Shown in pieces: positions 40,650-53,666 of a stretch of 64,000 bases of DNA (position 1 is the first letter of the stretch; each line of letters opens with the position of its first letter). The notes beneath the pieces were generated by a model. That model did not search any database, was not told the origin of the DNA, and saw only the letters and a list, made by a program, of their open reading frames with translations. The DNA is taken from contig JBBBDQ010000446.1 in NCBI GenBank assembly GCA_037127315.1, forward strand, positions 82,501 through 146,500, written 5' to 3'. The position numbers and the translations under genes were made by a program. The DNA is from Ascarosepion bandense. Lineage: Eukaryota > Mollusca > Cephalopoda > Sepiida > Sepiidae.

Positions 40650-41750
40650 CAAACTTTGGAGCACTTCACGCACTATGGATTAATGCATTCTTTGTCTTAA
40701 ATATGATAACATGTTTCACCACTTTTATTTTCCGTTTTTGTCTTGTTCTTACAGATTTATTTGAAGCCAATACTCCGGGCAGTGACCCAACCTCATAAAT
40801 CCCAGTAAATGACGTAACCTCATAAATCTCAATAAATCGTAACCTCTCCAATACTAGAGTTGTCAGTTAGTTATTTAAAACCTAATCATAAATGAATGAG
40901 GCCAAATAACTTTGGAAAATTTTCAAGTCATCAATTGATTATATTCGCTGAACTCCATTGAATTTTGACATAAACCCTTGTCCAGGATATTCCAAAGACT
41001 TCATAATTTAGATAGCAAATTCACTAATACGATTTGTTGGTGACGTGTTACTTAACAGAACATGGAACTTTTTTCTTGATCTTATTTATAGAAAATTAAT
41101 TACAATTTCAATAAAGTGAAACCATTATTCACAAAGGCAATAGATGCCGGCGGAGGGAAGCTGTTAGTGATCTCAATGATATGCAGTTTCTTTGCTTATA
41201 GAAGCCTGATAGTTGTACAATAAATGCTTTCTTATATTGAAATTAAATAACTTTCGAATATTTAAACAGGTTGATTAAAATCCAAATTGTGAAATTTATA
41301 ATTTGAAAATTTGTAATTTCTAACATTAATTCGTAATAATTTTTAAATGAATTTTAATTTTAATTTTAAAGTGAAAGTAATATTCAATTCCTAATACTGA
41401 TTTCTAATTTAATCAAACATTAAGATTAAGGCACCAATAAATTGTGTTTAAGGTCTGCTACCATGTTTTTCAAATAGCATCTACTGTTGAATGGTAATCA
41501 CAGAGGAGGTAACAATATCTCTCCTATTGAGAAGGGTTGGTTGGTTTGGAACATTTAAAATTCTTCATCTTGTACTGGCCACCAGGACTTGACAAGACAC
41601 AAGAAATGCTGAAACAAAATGGCTACTTTTAGTGAAGTTATAAAATACTTATATTATAAATTTGAAATAAATGATATACAATTTTAAATATATAAATATA
41701 TACATAAATCTATAGAAATAGATATGTAAATTTATATTTGATAAATGCAA

Positions 41751-41752
<2 letters not shown>
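40650..41752. other. Unassigned AT-rich sequence
   Basis: About 1.1 kb without recognised repeats, RNA genes or convincing coding potential. Confidence 0.4.
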
Positions 41753-41774
<22 letters not shown>

Positions 41775-41781
<7 letters not shown>

Positions 41782-42269
41782 TATTTATAAATGAAACATT
41801 GTCTGTGTGTGTGTCCGTTACCTATACACTCCGAGACGGCTGAACCGATTTTCTTGAAAATTTACACATTTGTACTATAAGCGTCTGCGAGTGTTCTTAG
41901 ATAGCTTTTGTGTCGAGGTACACCCGTTGAAAAATATCGAAAATCGATAATCAAAAAAATCCGGTTTATAGAAGGAGTGTTCCGACTTTAATCAAATTTG
42001 ATACACACATAGACAAAGACATAAGAAAAGACATTCAGAAGTTTCAAGGTTGCAGTTCTAACAATATTGCAGCAAATTTGATATCGATACCAGGAAATCA
42101 AAATTTGACATACATACATTCACTTTTTTCAGTCTAAGGTTTCGCGTTGACTGGAAACAACTATTGCTTTTTAGTTTTTCGTGCCAAGGTCCAAAGAATC
42201 TGAGATCCAGGAACATGGATTAGTTTTAAAGCTTTCATTACACCCGAGCAACACTGTGCTATACTGCTA

Positions 42270-42270
<1 letters not shown>
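41775..42270 (+). mobile_element. Helitron-like element, internally deleted
   Basis: Starts TAAACTTATTTATAAATGAA (the leading TC is merged into a (TA)n tract) and ends ACTGCTAG before a T. The GT run is short. The section between GCAGTTCTAACAATATTGC and GATATCGATACCAGG is missing, giving about 496 bp. Confidence 0.7.

Positions 42271-42313
<43 letters not shown>
42271..42313. repeat. (TA)n microsatellite
   Basis: TA run immediately 3' of the Helitron-like CTAG end. Confidence 0.95.
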
Positions 42314-42316
<3 letters not shown>

Positions 42317-42329
42317 ATGATACGTTGGA

Positions 42330-42545
42330 CAAAAGGGTCTTAAGGACTGTCAACGTTAGATTCAACCTTTCGGTATCTTTAGGTGGTTTACAATAAGTTA
42401 TTGTAAATCACCTGAAGATACCAAAAGGTTGAAACCTGGGTTGCGGAAAAAACTCATTTCTAAATGTAAAATATTCAAAACACTACAATATAAATGTATT
42501 GAACACATTTTAATACAACTGTGTACTGTTCTAGTTTAATTGTGC
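42330..42545 (+). repeat. Hairpin-head repeat, best copy
   Basis: Contains a 36-bp-arm palindrome (42,361-42,396 with 42,398-42,433), then GAAACCTGGGTTGCGG, TGTATTGAACACATTTTAAT and a (TA)n end. The second copy is at 56,150-56,345. Confidence 0.75.
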
Positions 42546-42579
42546 TCAGAAACAGACTATATATATATATATATACCCC

Positions 42580-42750
42580 GCTTATATTAAATACGCTAAA
42601 ATTTCCATTTCGTGATTATATACGCCTATGGCTTAGGGGTTCGTGACTCCAACTATGACCAGATCAGTCGAGTTTTGATCCCGGCCAGAGGCAAATGGAT
42701 GTATAGTCATATTGTTGAAATGCTTATATCTGGACGACGAATATGTATGA
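42580..42750 (+). mobile_element. tRNA-derived SINE (SINE-4 type)
   Basis: GCCTATGGCTTAGGGGTTCG carries an A-box-like TGGCTTAGGGG, and GAGTTTTGATCCCGGCCAGA a B-box-like block about 50 bp later. GTATAGTCATATTGTTGAAA and GGACGACGAATATG follow as in the 32.7 kb copy. Confidence 0.6.
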
Positions 42751-43160
42751 AAATAAATTGGATGCGCTTTTAAATCCTTTTGCAATCGTTTATTTTACAA
42801 ATCCGCTCCTCAGACCAAAGTTTTTCACAAAAATGAATAGGTAAGATTTATCCGGACGAAATGAATGGGGGTGGCAGAGAAAGAAGCAAAAATTATCGAT
42901 TGTCGAGGGGGTTAGATATACTGGGTTAATTAATAAGCGTGGCTGTCTTTCTATCTTAGGCTATAAGATGACTTTGGACTGAACTTTTAGTTGACCATTC
43001 TCAAATATACAACAGTAAATTCAAGGGAAGTATTTTCACTACAATAAATGAATTGTTTGTCCAATTTAATTTCATTATAATGCTCTGGTAAAATTTAACA
43101 CTGAGTTCTCGCCTGATTATGACCCCCCGTGGAATTAAACTTACAAATTACCAAGAATAT
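42751..43160. other. Unassigned sequence
   Basis: No recognised features. Confidence 0.3.
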
Positions 43161-43302
43161 TACTATATATATATATATATATATATATACAGTTAGTTAA
43201 TTAGTTAATCTGTTAGTTTTTGGTCATAATGAAATTAAACTAATACACAGCTGTATTAAAAAGTGTTCAATATTGTAGAACTTTTGAATATATTCAATTT
43301 GG

Positions 43303-43350
<48 letters not shown>
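43161..43350 (-). repeat. Hairpin-head repeat, 3' part, between (TA)n tracts
   Basis: Minus strand: AAATATATTCAAAAGTTCTA, CAATATTGAACACTTTTTAA, TTATGACCAAAAACTAACAG, matching 290-400. TA tracts at 43,164-43,189 and 43,307-43,349 bracket it. Confidence 0.65.
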
Positions 43351-43439
43351 TGGCATGTACGCACCGCTCATTCAGTAATGAATTAGAGCAGTCTGGCTAT
43401 TAGGCGTGTATAATGATAATATACACACTAAGAAGCTTG

Positions 43440-43592
43440 CCTTCTTTTACCGAGCGCCCATAGCTCAGCGGTAGAATCGCCGACTGACGCCAATTCGGTC
43501 GGGTTTCAATCCTGGGTTAAAAGCAATCGGAGTCTAACTGTACTGACGAGCTGTGATACAGCGAAACAGATCTGTCTGCGAATGAGTATATA
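43440..43592 (+). mobile_element. tRNA-derived SINE (SINE-4 type), tRNA-like head
   Basis: CCATAGCTCAGCGGTAGAAT is a near-perfect tRNA A-box/D-arm and GGTCGGGTTTCAATCCTGGG a T-arm/B-box. The acceptor stem cannot pair (5' GCGCCCA against 3' GTTAAAA), so it is not a working tRNA. The 3' part, GACGAGCTGTGATACAGCGA AACAG, matches the SINE-4 tail at 32.75 kb. Confidence 0.75.
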
Positions 43593-44050
43593 TACATATA
43601 TATATATGTATGTATATATCAGCAATATAACTTGAGATTAATTATATTCAATATAATATTTTCTTTTCATTTCGTCTCATTTTAAATATATTTATCTCTA
43701 CCTGAAAGATTATGTAAACAATGATGCCTTCTGAAAGATAATTTCTTGTATTTAATCTAAATTTTAGTATTCTATATAATATTTTTTTTCTCTTTAATAT
43801 TTAATTTACTTCCTGGTTTTTTCTTTGTATTTTTGTTGTATTTTTTTTTTGTTTTCCCTCTTTTTCTCCACTTTTTTTTCCTAAGGAAAATTTTAACGTA
43901 ATTTATTTGGATCTTAGCAATATTTAGGCTCTTTGAACTGAAAGGGGAAAATTGGAAAAGTTTTAAAAGTAGGTATCTTGAATAACTCGCTGAAAAAACA
44001 CCATAGCATGAAGGAAAAAGGCCCTAAACTAAGTAAAATCGGAAAAATGT
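43593..44050. other. (TA)-rich and T-rich unassigned sequence
   Basis: Short TA/TATG repeats near 43,600, then T-rich sequence with no recognised feature. Confidence 0.4.
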
Positions 44051-44121
44051 AAAAAATACGTTGGTCTATTCTCTTAATTATAACATAATTATAATTAAGA
44101 GAATAGACCAATGTATTTTTT
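44051..44121. repeat. 71-bp palindrome with 33-bp arms
   Basis: Arms 44,051-44,083 and 44,089-44,121 are inverted copies with one transition mismatch and a 5-nt loop; the core is TTGGTCTATTCTCTTAATTA paired with its reverse complement. Likely a MITE-like or cruciform-prone sequence. No relative elsewhere in the window. Confidence 0.9.
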
Positions 44122-44439
44122 AATTATTTTAAAGAGATTTTTAGTTGTTTATAAAACATTCGAAATTTTCCTAGAAAATTTTGTCTTTTTTTATTCCGTG
44201 AGTGACCTAATTTTTTCAAGGGTTTATTACGACAATCCTAATATTACGCGAGGCACTTTTTTGCCGTTTAAAGACACATTAATTTGGAAATTCTTGCAAA
44301 AATCAAATAAATAGTCGGATTATGATGACAATTTCAGGACTTATTCTTAATTAACAGAAATCATGTTTGGAATCATTATTTTTTTTAAATCTTGGAAATT
44401 TTTTAAATTGTTTTTGTTATATATGTTAACCACGACCAA

Positions 44440-47400
44440 TTAATGTCTAGAAATTCGCGATCGTTTCCACATAAACCTACAATTCATTAATTAAATATTA
44501 ATTAAATTAATGTTAGGAAATTCGCGATCGTTTCCACATAAACCTACAATTAATTGATTAAATATTAATTAAATTAATGTTAGGAAATTCGCAATCGTTT
44601 CTACATAAACCTACAATTAATTTATTAAATATTAATGAAATTAATGTTAGGAAATTCGCGATCGTTTCCACATAAACCTACAATTAATTGATTAAATATT
44701 AATTAAATTAATGTTAGAAAATTCGCGATCGTTTCCACATAAACCTAAAATTAATTAATTAAATATTAATTAAATTAATGTTAGGAAATTCGCGATCGTT
44801 TCCACATAAACCTAAAATTAATTAATTAAATATTAATTAAATTAATGTTAGAAAATTCGCGATCGTTTCCACATAAACCTAAAATTAATTAATTAAATAT
44901 TAATTAAATTAATGTTAGAAAATTCGCGATCGTTTCCACATAAACCTAAACCTTAAAATTAATTTTAAATTAAATTAAAATTAATTAAATTAATGTTAGA
45001 AAATTCGCGATCGTTTCCACATAAACCTACAATTCATTAATTAAATATTAATTAAATTAATGTTAGGAAATTCGCGATCGTTTCCACATAAACCTACAAT
45101 TAATTGATTAAATATTAATTAAATTAATGTTAGAAAATTCGCGATCGTTTCCACATAAACCTACAATTCATTAATTAAATATTAATTAAATTAATGTTAG
45201 AAAATTCGCGATCGTTTCCACATAAACCTAAAATTAATTAATTAAATATTAATTAAATTAATGTTAGAAAATTCGCGACCGTTTCCACATAAACCTACAA
45301 TTCATTAATTAAATATTAATTAAATTAATGTTAGAAAATTCGCGATCGTTTCCACATAAACCTACAATTAATTGATTAAATATTAATTAAATTAATGTTA
45401 GAAAATTCGCGACCGTTTCCACATAAACCTACAATTCATTAATTAAATATTAATTAAATTAATGTTAGAAAATTCGCGATCGTTTCCACATAAACCTACA
45501 ATTAATTGATTAAATATTAATTAAATTAATGTTAGAAAATTCGCGATCGTTTCCACATAAACCTACAATTCATTAATTAAATATTAATTAAATTAATGTT
45601 AGAAAATTCGCGACCGTTTCCACATAAACCTACAATTCATTAATTAAATATTAATTAAATTAATGTTAGAAAATTCGCGACCGTTTCCACATAAACGTAC
45701 AATTCATTAATTAAATATTAATTAAATTAATGTTAGAAAATTCGCGATCGTTTCCACATAAACCTAAAATTAATTAATTAAATATTAATTAAATTAATGT
45801 TAGAAAATTCGCGACCGTTTCCACATAAACCTACAATTCATTAATTAAATATTAATTAAATTAATGTTAGAAAATTCGCGACCGTTTCCACATAAACCTA
45901 CAATTCATTAATTAAATATTAATTAAATTAATGTTAGAAAATTCGCGACCGTTTCCACATAAACCTACAATTCATTAATTAAATATTAATTAAATTAATG
46001 TTAGAAAATTCGCGACCGTTTCCACATAAACCTAAAATTAATTAATTAAATATTAATTAAATTAATGTTAGGAAATTCGCGATCGTTTCCACATAAACCT
46101 ACAATTAATTGATTAAATATTAATTAAATTAATGTTAGAAAATTCGCGATCGTTTCCACATAAACCTACAATTAATTAATTAAATATTAATTAAATTAAT
46201 GTTAGAAAATTCGCGATCGTTTCCACATAAACCTACAATTAATTAATTAAATATTAATTAAATTAATGTTAGAAAATTCGCGATCGTTTCCACATAAACC
46301 TACAATTAATTAATTAAATATTAATTAAATTAATGTTAGGAAATTCGCGATCGTTTCCACATAAACCTAAAATTAATTAATTAAATATTAATTAAATTAA
46401 TGTTAGAAAATTCGCGATCGTTTCCACATAAACCTAAAATTAATTAATTAAATATTAATTAAATTAATGTTAGGAAATTCGCGATCGTTTCCACATAAAC
46501 CTACAATTAATTGATTAAATATTAATTAAATTAATGTTAGAAAATTCGCGATCGTTTCCACATAAACCTACAATTAATTAATTAAATATTAATTAAATTA
46601 ATGTTAGAAAATTCGCGATCGTTTCCACATAAACCTACAATTAATTGATTAAATATTAATTAAATTAATGTTAGAAAATTCGCGATCGTTTCCACATAAA
46701 CCTACAATTAATTAATTAAATATTAATTAAATTAATGTTAGAAAATTCGCGATCGTTTCCACATAAACCAACAATTAATTAATTAAATATTAATTAAATT
46801 AATGTTAGGAAATTCGCGATCGTTTCCACATAAACCTACAATTAATTAATTAAATATTAATTAAATTAATGTTAGAAAATTCGCGATCGTTTCCACATAA
46901 ACCTACAATTAATTAATTAAATATTAATTAAATTAATGTTAGAAAATTCGCGATCGTTTCCACATAAACCTACAATTCATTAATTAAATATTAATTAAAT
47001 TAATGTTAGAAAATTCGCGATCGTTTCCACATAAACCTACAATTAATTAATTAAATATTAATTAAATTAATGTTAGAAAATTCGCGATCGTTTCCACATA
47101 AACCTACAATTAATTAATTAAATATTAATTAAATTAATGTTAGAAAATTCGCGATGGTTTCCACATAAACCTACAATTAATTAATTAAATATTAATTAAA
47201 TTAATGTTAGAAAATTCGCGATCGTTTCCACATAAACCTACAATTAATTAATTAAATATTTAATTAAATTAATGTTAGAAAATTCATGATGTTTCACATA
47301 AAACCTTGTTCATTAATTAAATATTAATTAAATTAAATATTTAGAAAATTAAGTCGTTTCACATAAAACCTACAATTAATTAATTAAATATTAATTAAAT

Positions 47401-50305
47401 TAATGTTGGAGAAATTTTAACGATCATTTCCATATAAACCTAAAATTAATTAAATTAATATTAATTAAATTAGTATTGAAAGGTGAATCGTTTATAAACC
47501 TACAATTAATTAATTTAAATATTAATTAAATTATTATTAGAAAGAATTGTGATCGATTTTATAAACCAATTATTAATTAAATATTATTAAATTAATGTTA
47601 GAAAATTCGCGATCGTTTCACATAAACCTACAATTAATTGGTCAATATTAATTAGGTAATGTTAGGAAATTTATGAATCGAACACGCAAACCTACAATTC
47701 ATTAATTCATCATTAATTAAATTAATGTTGGAAAAATCTGATCGTTTTATAAACCTACAATTAATTAATTAAATATTAATTAAATTAAATATTGAGGAAT
47801 TCGGGATCGTTTTCACACAACCTAAAATTATATTATTAAATATTAATTAAATTAATGTTGAGAAATTAAAGTCGTTTTACTAGCTACTAATTAATTGATT
47901 TAAAATATTAATTAAATTAATGTTATTGAAAATTCATGATGATTTCCACAAACCTATAATTAATTGATTTAAATACAATTAAATTAATGTTCAAAGGTAA
48001 AATCGTTTCCATAAACCTACAATTAATTAGGTAATGTATTAATTAATCATTGAAAATTCGAATCGTTTACATAAACCTGCAATTAATTAATTAAATATTA
48101 AATTAATTAATGTTAGGAAATTCGCGATCGTTCACATAAGCCTAAATTAATTAATTCAATATTAACGTTAATTAATGTTAATTCGCACGATGTTTCACAA
48201 ACCTAAAATTAATTAATTCAAATATTAATTAAATTAGTAATTAAAATTGAATCGTTTTACATAAACCTACAATTAATTGATTAATATTAATTCAATTAAT
48301 GTTAGAAAATTCATGAAGATCATTTTCACATATTACAATTAATTAATTCAATATTAAATTAAATTAATGTTAATTTATGATCGTTTATACATAAACCTAC
48401 AATTAATTGATTAAATATTAATTAAATTAGTATTTAAGAAAGTCATAGTCGTTTCATAAACCTACAATTAATTAATTAAATATTATTAAATTAATATTTA
48501 AGAAAATTCGCGATCGTTTCCACATAATAACAATTAATTAATTAAATATTAATTAAATTAAATATTAAAATTCGCGATCGTTTCCACATAAACCTGCAAT
48601 TAATTAATTAAGTAATTAAATTAATAGTAGAAAATTGCGATCGTTTCCACGCAAACCTACAATTAATTAATTAAATATTAATTAAATTAAATGTTAAATT
48701 CACGGATGAACATACCACGCCAAACCTACAATTTATTCATTAATCTGAATAAATTAATGTTAGAAAATTTCATGATCGTTTCCACTGAACCACAATTAAT
48801 TAATTAAATATTAATTAAATTAATGTTGAAAATTCGCGATCGTTTTCCACATAAACCTACAATTAATTAATTAAATATTAATTAAATTAAATGACAGAAA
48901 ATTCGCGATCGTTTTCCCATAAACCTACAATTAATTAATTAAATATTAATTAAATTAATGTTAGAAAGTGCGATGAACCACATAAACCTGATTAATTAAT
49001 TAAATATTAATTAAATTAATGTTAAGAAAATTCAAGTCGTTTATAAACCTACAATTCATTAATTAATGTAATTAAAATTAATAAATTCATGATGTTCCAT
49101 AAACCTACAATTAATTAATTAAATATTAATTAAAATTAAAAAAATATTTAGGAAATTCGCGATCGTTTCACTATAAAACCTAAAATTAATTGTTAAACAT
49201 TAATTGATGTGTTAAATGCGCGATCGTTTCACAAACTACAATTAATTAATTAAAAATAACAATTAATTAATGTGAAAGAATTACCGCGGTGTTTCCCTCA
49301 GCCTGATTCATTAATTAAATATTAATTAAATTAATGTTAGAAAATTCATGAATAGTTTCACATATTCTAATTAATTGATTAAATATTAATTAAATTAATG
49401 TTAATTCGCGATCGTTCCCATAGCCTACAATTCATTAATTAAATATTAATTAAATTAATGTTAGAAATTCAGTGTTCCATAAACCCTATAAATTAATTAA
49501 TTAAATATTGAAATTAAAATTAATATTTAGGGAATTAGGATCATTTCATAAACCTAAAATTAATTAATTAAATATTAATTAAATTAATGTTAGGAAATTC
49601 GCAAATCATTTCCATAAACCTGCAAATTAATTGATTAAATATTAATTAAATTAATATTAAGAAAATTATGATCGTTTCCACCTTCCCGATGGTGATTAAA
49701 TGCTAAATTAAATTAATGTTAGAAATTAAAACGATCGTTTCCACGCCAAGCCTACAATTAATTGATTAAATATTAATTAAATTAATGTTAGAAAATTCAT
49801 GATCGTTTCCACATAAATACAATTAATTGAAAGTTAATATTAATTAAATTAATGTTAGGAAATTCGCGATCGTTTCCACATAAACCTACAATTAATTGAT
49901 TAAATATTAATTAAATTAATGTTAGAAAATTCGCGATAGTTTCCACATAAACCTAAAATTAATTAATTAAATATTAATTAAATTAATGTTAGAAAATTCG
50001 CGATCGTTTCCACATAAACCTACAATTAAATTAATTAAATATTAATTAATTAAATATTCGAAATTTGCGATCGTTTCACATAAACCTAAAATTAATTAAT
50101 TAAATATTAATTAAATTAATTTTAAAAATTCGCGATCGTTTCTACATAAACCTAAAATTAATTAATTAAATAATAAAAAAATTAAATTAATTTAGGAAAT
50201 TCATGATCGTTTCTACATAAACCTAAAATTAATTAATTAAATATTAATTAAATTAATGTTAGGATATTCCCGATCGTTTCCACATAAACCTACCATTAAT
50301 TAAAT
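44440..50305. repeat. AT-rich 67-bp satellite
   Basis: About 87 copies of a 67-bp unit: AAATTCGCGATCGTTTCCAC, ATAAACCTACAATTAATTGA, TTAAATATTAATTAAATTAA, TGTTAGG. All CpGs sit in the short CGCGATCG core. Variants: TTAGAAAA/TTAGGAAA, ACAATTCATTAA/ACAATTAATTGA/AAAATTAATTAA, and GATCG/GACCG (the last clustered at 45.3-46.0 kb). Units are uniform from 44.4 to about 47.26 kb and again after about 49.85 kb. Between these, lengths and sequences are erratic. No TE parent was found in the window. Confidence 0.95.
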
Positions 50306-51904
50306 CCAGAATCTGGGGGAATGTTAATCCACTGCTCTTTTTTCTCGTAAAGTAGCCTATTTTTAGAAAATTTGCTCCGAATTGCGGAAACAAAAATGCA
50401 ATAAAACTAGAGCATTTTTTTTTTTTGTTTACATGAACTTTAGTTGGTTTTATAAACACTATATATCAAGGATATCAAAATTTGAAAAGAAAATCTTTTT
50501 TAATGAATTATTTATTTTTTCAAAAATAGTTTTCATTTTTATTATTTTTTATCATAATAATTTATAATGTTTGAAAAATCTTGTAAAATTTCCTTCTTCA
50601 TCTTTAATGCTGTGTTTTTAAATTAATGCGTAACGGCATATTTACTAATCGACAATTGAAAAGATTAATACAAATAATTTAACCAATGGGATTTTAAAAT
50701 AATTAGAATATTTCAATTGTGTGCTTGCTTATTTTATTTGTACGGGTGGCCGTACGTGATATTTATCATCAAATGTCCACGTGATTCAAAAAAACTTTCC
50801 CTATAATGAACATTTGTATTCAGTACCCAATTCATTTTATTTCAATGTTATTTCTGAATCACTCAACAACAGGCTTCGCAAATACCGCTTTCAAAATTAA
50901 AATGATTTATTTCCTAATTTCATCATCTTTTACATTAATTTTGAATGTAGCAACTTATAGAAATTGAAAAATCTTTCCTTTTTCTATTTTTTATAAACTG
51001 TCTCTATTTGTTGTACACTTCAGTCCTACCATTGAAATTTTAAAAAAATTTATTGTTATATTGCTAGTCATTTCATAAATTGAGTTAATTCAGTTATTTC
51101 AATTTCATACATTCTTATCAAATTTTAAAATTATTCTAAAAATGTTTTATATTATTTTAATTTTTATTCATTCAGAAAGCCTATTCAAACGCATGGCTAT
51201 AAAACTAAACTAACTAAAATTTAATAAAATATTATATATTTGCTGAAAATATTATGTTGATTTTCCAATATTACTATGTCTTTAAAACCAAAAATCGAAA
51301 CATTACTATTAGGATTACATACAATTATGTCATGTTTGGACGTCATACTTAGCGTTTTTGACGGCTTTCGGTTGTTATTAAATTATTCGTCACCTCAGAA
51401 GAGGACTATCTTGATTAAGAAACACTTTTATCATACATTTCAGACAATAAGCAAGTAATACTGTTTAAAAATCAGATTAAGGTAAGTTTAAATTTGCTAA
51501 TTTTAATAAAATAGTGTTCAAAAACATTATATAAGACTGTTTTTACACTATTTTATTCTTCTGTCAGTTTTCCATGTTTTAATAAGTTGCTTAGTTTCTG
51601 GTAGTTATATTTTTTTATTTCTCGGATTGTAAGTTTAATTTTTATTGTTCTCACTTATTCTGTCTAATGCGTTCTCAGAATCTTTCTGTAGGTCGCATCA
51701 CATCAAGGTCGCGCTAATTATCACCTTTTAACTGATCAACATTTATCGATTTATCCAGGACTAAAACGTTTTTTGCAACGACTTCTCCACCTCCACCAAA
51801 ATAGTAAAACAAAGATTCATTTTGGCTCTTGAATGATATAAACTGAACAGCGAGACGATCCTTATCAATGATTATAAATTCAACCAGCGTATCACTATTA
51901 TTCT
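50306..51904. other. Unassigned AT-rich sequence
   Basis: About 1.6 kb of AT-rich DNA with no repeat family shared with the rest of the window and no convincing coding frame; short frames here lack recognisable domains. Confidence 0.4.
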
Positions 51905-52255
51905 TCTTCTTCTTCTTCTTCATGTACCGTGTCCCCTCATGACGTAGATGATCATAGACTTCTACTTGGCTCTGTCTCTTGTCGCTCTCAATATGTTTTT
52001 CTCATGGTATCTCTTCCAAACCCCGATCCGCAATCCATTTGATCAGACCTATCAGATATGTCTCGCGCTGTTTTCCCTTGTCTCCCTTTCCTTCTATCAG
52101 TTAAAATTCTCCAGGCCTTCCTTCCCCATTACGTGTCTCAATAAACTCATCTGTCTCTTCCTGATGTTCGCGTTTGCATCTTCTTCAAACACCTCATCTT
52201 TGCTCACGTTCTCCATCCTTGGTATCCTCAACATCCCTCTGTAAACAATTTTTAG
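51905..52255 (-). pseudogene. RTE-type LINE C-terminal fragment
   Basis: The minus strand carries, in order, decayed versions of Met-Leu-Arg-Ile-Pro-Arg, Ile-Arg-Lys-Arg-Gln, Gly-Lys and Gly-Asp-Lys-Gly-Lys-Gln-Arg segments, parallel to 35.4-35.8 kb (shared plus-strand words: CTCTTCCTGATG, CAGGCCTTCCTTCC, CCATTACGTG). Starts after a (TTC)n run at 51,900-51,920. Confidence 0.55.
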
Positions 52256-52740
52256 TTTACTTACGTGAATTGGTCATGAAAATGTCGAATAAAATCAGTA
52301 ACTTAGGTCGTTGAGTACATACCCGACAAGTAAAATTTTCACATCTTAAAATAATGATGCATAATATTGACATAACAGTTGTTCTCAGTTGATTAAGATA
52401 GACGCAAAAGATCTCAGGTGTGCATCGGACACATCTTACTACTTATAGTTTTCTTTATCAAGAGCAAATATTACATGATAGACTTCGAGGACATTGCCCA
52501 AAAATACTAAACTTTCCGCTAACATGATTCAGTCTATGATCTAAAATAAACTCGAACAAAAAGACGACGTTATTTTCCGAATTGTCACTGGCGAATGTTA
52601 AAGAATAAATCGTTAGCGCTTCAGTGCGAAAATAAAGATAGCGTTTCAAAGAGTTGGTCGGCTGAATAGGCTTTCGACAGCCGGTCGAATATTGTGTGAC
52701 TATCGCACTAAATTGTGATCTATCATAGAGATATGTACAC
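52256..52740. other. Unassigned sequence
   Basis: No recognised features. Confidence 0.3.
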
Positions 52741-52744
52741 TAAT

Positions 52745-52748
52745 AGAT

Positions 52749-52796
<48 letters not shown>

Positions 52797-52802
52797 AGAA
52801 AT

Positions 52803-52866
<64 letters not shown>

Positions 52867-52882
52867 TCAACAAAATGTAATG

Positions 52883-52927
<45 letters not shown>

Positions 52928-52943
52928 TCAACAAAATGTAATG

Positions 52944-52992
<49 letters not shown>

Positions 52993-53008
52993 TCAACAAA
53001 ATGTAATG

Positions 53009-53049
<41 letters not shown>

Positions 53050-53061
53050 TCAACAAAATGA

Positions 53062-53108
<47 letters not shown>

Positions 53109-53152
53109 TCAACAAAATGTAATGAGATAGATAGATAGATAGATAGATAGAG

Positions 53153-53189
<37 letters not shown>

Positions 53190-53205
53190 TCAACAAAATG
53201 TAATG

Positions 53206-53239
<34 letters not shown>

Positions 53240-53255
53240 TCAACAAAATGTAATG

Positions 53256-53292
<37 letters not shown>

Positions 53293-53325
53293 TCAACAAA
53301 ATAATGAAGACAGAAAATAGATAGA

Positions 53326-53376
<51 letters not shown>

Positions 53377-53404
53377 TCAACATTTTAATGAGATAGTTTT
53401 AATG

Positions 53405-53452
<48 letters not shown>
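52745..53452. repeat. (GATA)n array with a periodic spacer
   Basis: GATA runs of 25-70 bp are separated by the spacer ATATCAACAAAATGTAATGA, which recurs about eight times (first near 52,863). A composite tandem repeat of a tetranucleotide and a fixed linker. Tyr-Leu-Ser-Ile frames across it are artefacts. Confidence 0.95.
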
Positions 53453-53455
<3 letters not shown>

Positions 53456-53622
53456 GAAAGACCGAAATAGATAGACTGACAGATAATGATAAAATGGAGA
53501 CAAATGAGGAATATGTTTTTGGATATAAATCTTGATTGCATTCAGTCTGATAAACAAGATTATATATATTAAGATACATAGATACATACATATTAAAGGA
53601 ACGACTGATGTAGATACACACA

Positions 53623-53624
<2 letters not shown>

Positions 53625-53665
<41 letters not shown>
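53625..53665. repeat. (TA)n microsatellite
   Basis: TA run immediately left of a MITE. Confidence 0.95.

Positions 53666-53666
<1 letters not shown>

Noticed and set aside
43449..43520. Functional tRNA gene
   Set aside because: A and B boxes are good, but the acceptor stem does not pair and the sequence continues into a SINE tail.
51276..51458. 60-codon plus frame in the quiet 50-52 kb stretch
   Set aside because: AT-rich, no recognisable domain, length expected by chance.
52740..53621. Tyr-Leu-Ser-Ile repeat proteins
   Set aside because: Translation of a GATA microsatellite.
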